From Hamiltosporidium tvaerminnensis (lineage: Eukaryota; Microsporidia; Dubosqiidae), in assembly GCA_022605425.2 (NCBI GenBank), contig JAKIMF020000007.1, positions 868,001 through 932,000 on the forward strand: DNA of 64,000 nucleotides. Direction: 5' to 3'. The position numbers were made by a program, and so were the translations under genes. Under the pieces are notes generated by a model that was not told the DNA's origin, ran no database searches, and was given only the letters and a program-made list of their open reading frames with translations. Positions 56,666-64,000 of this stretch are shown here, one piece after another. Within the stretch, counting starts at the first letter, position 1. Every line of letters begins with the position of its first letter.

Positions 56666-57090
56666 GTATTGGGGCTAGGCAATCCCCTTTAAACTGTCTT
56701 GGATAATTAGATAAATCAACTAGATATATAGATAATGGAATATAATTGTGTTATTCTGATATTTATATAACGAGATCATTATAGTTTTCGATTATAAGAT
56801 TCTTGAGATTATGTGATTATATGGTAATGTGTCGGTATTAGAGAGAGTAATTAATAATATTGAGATTTAATAAAGAAGTATAAAAAATATGTTGTTGATT
56901 TATTTAATTTTCAAATAAATAGAGATTAGTTTCTTAAAATCATTTAAATTCTAGATTTTTATAAAATTATATCAAAAAACAATAAATTTTTTAACTTTAT
57001 TTTGTTTTAATTTATAATTCATTTTTAATTCGAAACTTCTATTTTTGTATTCAATCTATATTTTTCATTTCTTATTTTCCTAATCACTGT
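56666..57090. other. AT-rich spacer
   Basis: No supported feature. Confidence 0.4.
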
Positions 57091-57250
57091 ATTTTCTTTC
57101 ATAAACTATAATAAATATACAAAATGAACTATACAATCATTACCCTTCTATTTAAATCTCTTATCACATATTTTCTTTCATAAACTATAATAAATATACT
57201 TACTGAATTATACAATCATTACCCTTCTATTTAAATCTCTTATCACATAT
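57091..57250. repeat. 79-bp tandem duplication
   Basis: 'attttctttcataaactata' at 57091 and 57170 with 'atacccttctatttaaatct'-like ends in both copies. Confidence 0.8.
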
Positions 57251-57570
57251 ATTATTCCATATCAATTATTATATTAAACATCCAAATAATAGAATAATTA
57301 GATTTTTTTATTTATATTTTTTAATTTATCTAATCAATAATCTCTATTCTTTTAAATATTCCATATCAATTATTATATTAAACATCCAAATAATAGAATA
57401 ATTAGATTTTTTTATTTATATATTTTAATTTATCTAATCAATAATCTCATATTCTTTTAAATATTCCATATCAATTATTATATTAAACATCCAAATAATA
57501 GAATAATTAGATTTTTTTATTTATATATTTTAATTTATCTAATCAATAATCTCATATTCTTTTAAATTTT
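57251..57570. repeat. 104 to 105-bp tandem array, three copies
   Basis: 'ccatatcaattattatatta' at 57257, 57361 and 57466, followed each time by 'aacatccaaataatagaata'. Directly adjoins the 79-bp duplication. Confidence 0.88.
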
Positions 57571-57817
57571 AAACATACAAACATATACATTTACATATCA
57601 ATAAATAATAAAAAAACAAAATATTTATTAAAAAAAACATTTTCTCAAGTTTTCTTTACATTCAGCTATAAATTAAATAAAATGAATAACAGATAATCAC
57701 CAGGTATAAAATAGAGTCTATAAAACCCAGCCTAGACTTTTATAATTTTTAAAGAATCTACACTATTTAAATAAAAAATAAAACTTAAATAAAAAATACA
57801 ACAAATACAACACACCT

Positions 57818-58093
57818 CTACATTTATTTTTATCTGCACCCACACATCTCACACTCATCAATACCTTCCTTATTAAGAAAAAACTTCTACATTTATTTTT
57901 ATCTGCACCCACACATCTCACACTCATCAATACCTTCCTTATTAAGAAAAAACTTCTACATTTATTTTTATCTGCACCCACACATCTCACACTCATCAAT
58001 ACCTTCCTTATTAAGAAAAAACTTCTAAATTTATTTTTATCTGCACCCACACATCTCACACTCATCAATACCTTCCTTATTAAGAAAAGTACA
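57818..58093. repeat. 69-bp tandem array made from the 3' end of the NPL4 gene
   Basis: Units starting 'ctacatttatttttatctgc' at 57818, 57887, 57956 and 58025, period exactly 69. The last unit contains the final codons of NPL4, including the second Cys pair of its zinc finger, and the stop; three copies continue downstream. Confidence 0.92.
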
Positions 58094-60172
58094 AACACTA
58101 CACTCCCACTCAACACACTCATATTTCTTAAAATTACCACGCCACACTCTAAATTCTTCTCCTTCCAAAAACACCCTCAACTGTTTCTTATCTCCCTTAA
58201 TTGCCTCAATAATATATTCTGTATTACAATTATCCTCCATCATTCTCAATAAAACATTTAAATTTGAAAATTTTTCTAATCTAAAATCTCCATTGAAATA
58301 TCTACCAACTTTTTTCCAAGTCCATTTTCTATTAAAATATTCTTTAGAAATAAAAATATTGTCATCGATATTTGTATTAGGAGTATCTTTGTTATTATTC
58401 TCTCTTATATTATCTCTCTTGTAACTATCATCCCTCTTGTTACTATCATCCCTCTTGTTACTATCATCCCTCTTGTTACTATCATCCTTCTTGTTACTAT
58501 CATCTCTATTATTACTACTACTCGCCTCTGGTATTCCATGTGTCAGTTTTACTATCATATATTCACACGGAAAGAATTTACTATCTCTCTCACTAACAAT
58601 CTTATCTCCTTCCTTCTTCTTAAACACAACACTTAAATCTTTAACTCCTAAAACATTTCGATCAGTACTACAAAACACCTTATCCTGTTCAAACAGTGAC
58701 ATACACTGTTCACTTACCATATACTCATGCGGTACAATCTCTTCTTTATCTTTTTTAAGTACAATTGTAAAGAATCTGCTATTAAAATTACAATCTCTAT
58801 ATTTGAAAGGAAAAATCCGTTGAAAATACGAAATAAAGTTTAATTCTAAAGAAGATAAAAAAATATTTGAGTTTTTTGTTATGTCTGTATAAATCATACC
58901 AATTATTTCTAATTTAAAGGTATCTAAAATCTTACACAGATTTAAAGCATTTTTATATTTTATAACCTCTACCTTGTCCTTTGATACATCAGATATATTC
59001 TTTGATGTTTTGTTCTTTGATCCATTCGATTTATGTTTTGATCCATTGGATATATTTCCCATCTCTTCTCCACTTTTCTTTCCATCTCCACTTTTCTTTC
59101 CATCTCCACTTTTCTTTCCATCTCCATTTTTCTTTCCTTCTCCACTTTTCTTTCCATCTCCACTTTTCTTTCCATCTCCACTCACACCCCCACCCAGTGT
59201 CCTTCCTACACCTCTCATTCGCTTTTTTCTCTGTTCCTCACAAAATATCTTAATCTCGTCTTCATCCAAACAGAACCCATCAGGAAAGTTCTGTTGTTCA
59301 GGTTCATACACACACATAACCCTTCCTTGAATTCCTTCCTCAACAAACCCATACTTTTCATATTTTCCTATCAAAAGTCCAAATCTCTGTTTTTGTGTAT
59401 TTTTATAATTAATTATTAGATTTTCTATTTGTGGTAAACAATTAGCCGTTATTAATATATGATCTACCATACGATATATCTGAGGAATTATATGAAAATA
59501 TGTGTTACATGATGAACATTTAGTATTACTTGGATGTTCACATCTCTTTGGAAATGAAGTAGGCGATACTGATGTATGGTTTGTGTAACTGAAAAATGAA
59601 AAGTATTTTGGTTGGTGCGTTGGATAATCTGGTGCACAGGAAGGACACATAGCATTTGAAGGGTGGTTGCATTTCTTAGGTAACTTGGTATTACTACTAT
59701 TGTCCTTATTACTAGTATCCTTTATATCCTTATTACTAGTATCCTTTATATCCTTATTACTAGTATCCTTCATATCCTTATTACTAGTATCCTTCATATC
59801 CTTATCCTTCATATTCTTATCTTCATTCATATCCCTATCCTTACTCATATTCTTATCCTTACTCATATCCTCACTCATATTCTTATCCTTACTCTTATAT
59901 TTAAGTACAACTTTATTGCTTTCTTTTGGTTTATTTTCAGTTGTAAGTAATGTATCAGTTTCTATAGAATAATGTATGTATAAATATTGACCGGGTTGTA
60001 ATTTAAGTTCCTGTATAGGTACATCAGTTAAAATAACATTTTTACATTCTTCATCAGTAGATACTTTGTAGGTGGATGTGTTAAACTTTTCTGGTAATAT
60101 TTCGTCTAATTTAGATGTAAGTGGTATGTCAAGTCTTATAAATTTTGTTGGTCCTTGTATTCTTAGTATCAT
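58037..60172 (-). CDS. NPL4: NPL4, Cdc48/p97 ubiquitin-recruiting adaptor
   Basis: 711 residues. The N-terminal 70 residues form the UBX-like domain that binds Cdc48. Two zinc motifs of the NPL4 type follow: 'KKCNHPSNAMCPSC' (167-179) and 'KRCEHPSNTKCSSC' (210-222). The MPN-like body begins with 'RMVDHILITANCLPQIENLI' (234-253) and includes 'KQRFGLLIGKY' and 'YEPEQQ'. The end is a RanBP2-type NZF finger (689-711, Cys691, Cys694, Cys705, Cys708) that binds ubiquitin; yeast Npl4 lacks it, animal NPL4 has it. Low-complexity inserts (8-residue 'DTSNKDMK' units at about 127-160, 5-residue 'KKSGD' units, 5-residue 'NKRDD' units) explain the extra length. Works with Ufd1 and Cdc48 to pull out ubiquitinated proteins. 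The CCCC signal lies three bases before the ATG. Confidence 0.92.
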   Translation of the reverse strand: MILRIQGPTKFIRLDIPLTSKLDEILPEKFNTSTYKVSTDEECKNVILTDVPIQELKLQPGQYLYIHYSIETDTLLTTENKPKESNKVVLKYKSKDKNMSEDMSKDKNMSKDRDMNEDKNMKDKDMKDTSNKDMKDTSNKDIKDTSNKDIKDTSNKDNSSNTKLPKKCNHPSNAMCPSCAPDYPTHQPKYFSFFSYTNHTSVSPTSFPKRCEHPSNTKCSSCNTYFHIIPQIYRMVDHILITANCLPQIENLIINYKNTQKQRFGLLIGKYEKYGFVEEGIQGRVMCVYEPEQQNFPDGFCLDEDEIKIFCEEQRKKRMRGVGRTLGGGVSGDGKKSGDGKKSGEGKKNGDGKKSGDGKKSGDGKKSGEEMGNISNGSKHKSNGSKNKTSKNISDVSKDKVEVIKYKNALNLCKILDTFKLEIIGMIYTDITKNSNIFLSSLELNFISYFQRIFPFKYRDCNFNSRFFTIVLKKDKEEIVPHEYMVSEQCMSLFEQDKVFCSTDRNVLGVKDLSVVFKKKEGDKIVSERDSKFFPCEYMIVKLTHGIPEASSSNNRDDSNKKDDSNKRDDSNKRDDSNKRDDSYKRDNIRENNNKDTPNTNIDDNIFISKEYFNRKWTWKKVGRYFNGDFRLEKFSNLNVLLRMMEDNCNTEYIIEAIKGDKKQLRVFLEGEEFRVWRGNFKKYECVEWECSVCTFLNKEGIDECEMCGCR

Positions 60173-60175
60173 TTT

Positions 60176-60570
60176 GGGGTGTAATTTATAAGATAATTTG
60201 TTATTTGTGTGAGTTTTATTTATAAAGAGTGAAGTAGAGGTGTAATTTATAAGATAATTTGTTATTTGTGTAGATGGATGTTAATTATAAGGGAGGGAAG
60301 TAGAGGTGTTAATTATAAAGCAATTTGTTATTTGTAATTTGTTATTGTGTAGGTGTTAATTATAAGGAAGGGAAGTAGAGGTGTTAATTATAAAGCAATT
60401 TGTTATTTGTTATTGTGTGGGTGTTAATTATAAGAAGGGAAGTAGAGGTGTTAATTATAAGAGGGAGGGAGGTAGAGGTGTTAATTATAAAAAGTGAAGT
60501 AGAGGTGTTAATTATAAGGAGGGAAGTACATGTGTTAATTATAAGAAGGGAAGTAGAGGTGTTAATTAAT
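60176..60570. repeat. Tandem repeats upstream of NPL4
   Basis: Two units of about 60 bp built on 'taatttataagataatttgt' are followed by about eight units of 27 to 31 bp built on 'gtgttaattataagaaggga'. The plus ORF at 60400..60594 is only a translation of this array. Similar isolated units continue to about 60910. Confidence 0.8.
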
Positions 60571-60947
60571 TGGAGGGAGAAGTTTAAATTATAAGAAGAA
60601 AATGTATTGTTAATACTAAAAAGATAGGAAATGTGTTATTTCTAATTTAATTTTTTATTAATTTAGAAGGATGTTAATTATAAGAAGGGCTGTTGTTTAA
60701 ATTATAAGGTATTATGTGGTCTATGTAGTTGGGGATTTAAAATATATGGAGGGAGTGATAAGAGTTGTTATTTATGAGGAGAAAGTGAGGGGGTGTTAAT
60801 TATAAGAAGGGTATATTCCTTGTAAATGTAATTTAAAGTGGAGGGAGGGTATATTATTGTTAATTATAAGAAAGAAAGATGTATTGTTAATTATAAGAAG
60901 GAAATATAAAATATTTTTAAAGAAAGAAATATAAAATATTTTTAAAG

Positions 60948-61735
60948 AAGTGGCATATTTTTTTATTGGTATTTCTACACAGTTCTAGATTTAAAATAAA
61001 TATTCTTTTCTATCTCTTCATTGGTATTTATTAGAATAGCTTAATAGTACAGCTTTTAATATAAAAAAAAAGAGTGTAGAACTATTATATGAGTGGGTTG
61101 GTATATAGTTTATTAAATATTGATATCTAAAGTATAATTATAAGAGAACTTTTACTTGGGTTTTCCAAAGACTATCTAGCATTTTTACTTGGTCTACACA
61201 TTTTTAACTTGATAAACTTCTAGCTAAGATATATCTCAGAGATTTGTATGAAACAAGTCTATATAATACAATGTCATACAAGCAAGTACAAACTGTTTCA
61301 GAACTTTTCTGAATTTTTAAAACTATGTTTTTTTATATCTCTTTAGTGTTAAACATCCTAACTATAGTGACCAAGAATAGAAATATTTTTTACATGAAAT
61401 CATCTAAAATTTTGGTATTTTTTTTATATCTCTTTAGTGTTAAACATCTTAACTATGGTGACCAAGAATAGAAATATTTTTTACATGAAATTATCTAAAA
61501 TTTTGGTATTTTTTTTACAATTAAGATATTTAAATAACTGAAAACTAGATTTATGTAATTTTTTTTAATCATTTTTTCCAACTTATTTATATCTTCTTCT
61601 TTACAAATATATATGGAACAATCCACAAATAATGATGTTTTATTCTTCTTAAAATCTAAATAATTATTTTAATACAAATTTCATATTCTTATTCCTAAGT
61701 AGATAGTTTTTAGTTGAGGTATTCTTCTTATAGAG
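60948..61735 (-). mobile_element. Old copy of the 0.7-kb retroposon with an internal 91-bp duplication
   Basis: Islands shared with the fresh copies: 'cacagttctagatttaaaat' near 60978, 'cttctagctaagatatatct' near 61208, 'caatgtcatacaagcaagta' near 61270, 'aagtagatagttttta' near 61698. Inside, 'atatctctttagtgttaaac' occurs at 61335 and 61426, so the tandem-duplication habit of this half of the window also acted on an element. Confidence 0.6.
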
Positions 61736-61840
61736 AAATTAATTAATTCATCAAATTTTATATAATTATTCCTAAGTAGATAGTTTTTAGTTGAGGTATT
61801 CTTCTTATATAGAAATTAATTAATTCATCAAAATAAAATA
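61691..61840. repeat. 77-bp tandem duplication
   Basis: 'attcctaagtagatagtttt' at 61691 and 61768. Confidence 0.8.
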
Positions 61841-62059
61841 TTCTTATCTCAATGGTTATGATAAGTATTTAATAACAATTGGTTTTATATTTTATTAAAT
61901 AAACTTGTTTTTTCTTTAAAATGTTGTTTATTTTATAAAAATTCTGTTCTTAAAGAAAATAATTTGTAATTTTTTTTCTAATTTTTAATTTATCAAAAAA
62001 TTTTGGTTCATGGAATTACTCACCTTAAAAATTTTCTATTTTTTCTATAACAAATAAAT

Positions 62060-62345
62060 ATTTTATAAAGAAGATAATCTTTATTAAATATAAAATATTA
62101 TAGAATTTCTTTTCCTTAAGTATTTTGAATATTATATAAAGAAGATATTCTTTATATAACAATCACACAGTATTAAAGAATTTCCTTTTCAATTTTATTT
62201 TGAATATTGTATAAAGAAGATATTCTTTATTAAATATAAAATATTATAGAATTTCTTTTCCTTAAGTATTTTGAATATTTTTTTCGTAAAAGATATTCTT
62301 TATATAATCAATCACATAGTATTAAGGAATTTCTTTTTGAATGTT
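62060..62345. repeat. 71 to 75-bp array with dimeric higher-order pattern
   Basis: Four units starting 'aaagaagata' (fourth 'aaaagata') at 62067, 62138, 62213 and 62288. Units one and three share 'ttattaaatataaaat', units two and four share 'ttatataa' plus 'aatcaca', so a pair of about 146 bp was duplicated. It lies directly upstream of ALG14. Confidence 0.8.
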
Positions 62346-62443
62346 AAATAAGTTTTTCTTATAAATCAATTCTTAATTATATTTTGATATTAAATATATC
62401 TTCTTATATCTTCACATACAAAATTTTAAGTAACCCTACTACA

Positions 62444-63637
62444 ATGAGAAACATTATATGTGTTTTAGGAAGTGGTGGTCATACATATGAAATGTTACTT
62501 ATTCTTAAAAAGTCATGGAATAAGATAAATAAATGTTGTTTTATATTAGGAAGAGATGATTGGATATCTTTAGAAAATATAAAAGATATGCAATGTAGAG
62601 AAGGTATTAAGATATTACAATGTTATAGACCTACAGTTGTTAAAGAAAAAAAGATTGATTTTGTTTTTATAACTGTATTGGTTTGTATTTTGAGTATATC
62701 TGTTTCTATCTTTGTTTTTCTATTTCTTTATATCTTTAATAAGTATAAACAATATACTTTGGTTGAAGAATATATTTTTGAAAATATCAATAATTCTATT
62801 TATTGTTCTGTGTTTTATCTTCTGAGAGATTTTATATTCGTGAATATTATTAATATTTTTACTTCCATTTTGTCTGTATCTGTTAAAGTGTTTTATCTTC
62901 TGAGAAATATAATATCTGATATTATTAATATTTTTACTTCCATTTTGTCTGTATATGTTAAAGTGTTTTATCTTCTGAGAAATATAATATCTGATATTAT
63001 TAATATTTTTACTTCCATTTTGTCTGTATATGTTAAAGTGTTTTATCTTCTGAGAAATATAATATCTGATATTTATAGAAGTATAGTTGCTAACAATAGT
63101 TTATATTATTCTATGTTTATATCATGTTTTGTTATTTTATTATCAATTTTTCTCTTTACACATTTACTTGGTATAAATTTTCAATTAAATGTAAAATATT
63201 TGATACGAAAATTTATATCTGTTCTAATAGTTCCAATATCCTGTATATTACACATATACACTTATTTAATATCAAATATACTTCTACCACTCATATTATA
63301 TCAAATTTACTTTATAAAGAAATTATTATATTGGTTTCTATATTTAGTAAGATTATTAATTTCAATATTAGATTGTATAATATTATCTTTTAAAGTTGAA
63401 AATGAATATGAATGGATTATATGTAATGGACCAGGTCTATGTTGTATTGTAGGTATTTTTTTTAAGTATACACGAGGTACCAAGATATGTTATGTAGAAA
63501 GTATTACTAGAAGTGAGAGACTTAGTTTAAGTGGACAAATTATGGAATATATTTGTGATGAATTTTATGTTCAGAGTGATAAGTTATTGAAGAATAAGAG
63601 AATCTACAAAAATTTTATGTTTAATGAGGATAGATAA
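62444..63637 (+). CDS. ALG14: ALG14, UDP-GlcNAc transferase membrane subunit, with a large hydrophobic insert
   Basis: 397 residues from the ATG at 62444, chosen over the in-frame ATG at 62384 because CCC (62434..62436) precedes it and the product then starts with the family block 'CVLGSGGHTYEM' (G9-S-G-G-H13-T14). The C-terminal half has 'NGPGLCCIVG' (328-337), 'ICYVESITRSERLSLSGQIM' (348-367) and 'CDEFYVQSDKLLKN', all standard ALG14 blocks. ALG14 anchors ALG13 at the ER and together they add the second GlcNAc to dolichol-PP-GlcNAc. Family members are about 160 to 240 residues. Here about 230 extra hydrophobic residues, with several membrane spans, lie between the two conserved halves; part is a 25-residue unit repeated in frame. 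Confidence 0.92.
   Translation: MRNIICVLGSGGHTYEMLLILKKSWNKINKCCFILGRDDWISLENIKDMQCREGIKILQCYRPTVVKEKKIDFVFITVLVCILSISVSIFVFLFLYIFNKYKQYTLVEEYIFENINNSIYCSVFYLLRDFIFVNIINIFTSILSVSVKVFYLLRNIISDIINIFTSILSVYVKVFYLLRNIISDIINIFTSILSVYVKVFYLLRNIISDIYRSIVANNSLYYSMFISCFVILLSIFLFTHLLGINFQLNVKYLIRKFISVLIVPISCILHIYTYLISNILLPLILYQIYFIKKLLYWFLYLVRLLISILDCIILSFKVENEYEWIICNGPGLCCIVGIFFKYTRGTKICYVESITRSERLSLSGQIMEYICDEFYVQSDKLLKNKRIYKNFMFNEDR
62810..63080. repeat. 75-bp in-frame tandem repeat inside ALG14
   Basis: 'gtgttttatcttctgagaga' or '...gaaa' at 62810, 62888, 62963 and 63038 (periods 78, 75, 75). The last three are nearly identical and encode 'VFYLLRNIISDIINIFTSIL' plus five residues; all periods are multiples of three. 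Confidence 0.92.
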
Positions 63638-63674
63638 TGAAATAAGAGCGTATTTTCATAGAAGGTAAAAATAT

Positions 63675-63870
63675 GGATTCAATATTTAATAAATGTAATA
63701 ATGAATGAAATAATGAATTGTATAATGAATCATATATAAATGTAATAATGAATGTAATAATAAATGAAATAATAAATGAAATAATGAATGAAATAATGAA
63801 TGTAATAATAAATGTAATAATGAATTATATATAAATGTAATAATGAATGTAGTATTATATAATAATGAAT
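63675..63870. repeat. Short tandem array of 'aatgaatgtaat' type
   Basis: Units of 11 to 13 bases such as 'aatgaaataatg' and 'aatgtaataatg', about fifteen times. The minus ORF at 63686..63889 is a translation of the array. Confidence 0.8.
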
Positions 63871-64000
63871 ATATTGATTTTTGCAGCAAATAGATTAATT
63901 TTTAGAATAAATATAAGAAGCAAATTTTATTATAAAATATTTTAGAGATTATAAATGATCTATGTATTAATCCAATCTATTTTATATAAATTTTATTTTA

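Noticed and set aside
57763-58140. Repetitive 125-codon minus ORF containing 'MSVRCVGADKNK' units
   Set aside because: It is another frame of the 69-bp NPL4 3' array. In the NPL4 frame each unit ends with a stop.
58437-59972. Several Ser/Leu-rich and Phe/His-rich ORFs opposite NPL4
   Set aside because: They are antisense readings of the low-complexity inserts of NPL4.

Overview
The window looks like nuclear DNA of a microsporidian with a large, repeat-rich genome. The grounds are very AT-rich DNA, intron-less genes, start codons preceded within 1 to 10 bases by a CCC triplet (a known microsporidian promoter-proximal signal), a minimal set of eukaryotic core genes (aquaporin, MSI1/RBBP4-type WD40 protein, DnaJ, RFWD3-like RING/WD40 protein, NPL4, ALG14) and secreted leucine-rich-repeat proteins of the kind that expand in microsporidia. 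Large-genome genera such as Hamiltosporidium or Edhazardia come to mind, but the genus is inferred from memory, not shown.

From 0 to about 41 kb the DNA is mostly a graveyard of mobile elements with few genes. It holds a membrane protein (28..834, perhaps continued in another frame to 979), an aquaporin (11477..12238), an intact secreted LRR gene (24829..27147) with a full-length decayed paralogue (16905..19202), and a secreted 745-residue protein (36055..38292) with a decayed paralogue (2173..3400). The longest mobile element is a decayed non-LTR retrotransposon (about 20.1 to 24.0 kb) with a reverse transcriptase and a restriction-like endonuclease. At least five 3'-end relics of the same or a related family lie elsewhere. 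A 235-bp SINE-like element with a perfect 14-bp target duplication sits inside the main copy. A second family, a 717 to 730-bp retroposon, has three fairly fresh copies (9854, 35250, 47272) and several old ones.

From about 41 kb to the end the style changes. Core genes lie closer together, and the DNA in and around them is full of short tandem duplications, mostly 60 to 105 bp. In three genes (MSI1-like, RFWD3-like, NPL4) a 69 to 72-bp unit that includes the last codons and the stop codon is repeated 4 to 5 times into the downstream flank. In ALG14 a 75-bp unit is repeated in frame inside the gene and builds extra hydrophobic segments. In the MSI1-like gene a 69-bp Asn/Thr-rich unit is repeated in frame.

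The genes do not form a pathway or operon. The recognisable functions are water or solute transport, chromatin assembly, protein folding, ubiquitin signalling, Cdc48-dependent extraction and dolichol-linked glycan assembly. The DnaJ gene (one shift) and the RFWD3-like gene (three shifts) are broken by single-base frameshifts; these could be real decay or assembly errors. No convincing tRNA, rRNA or CRISPR array was found.
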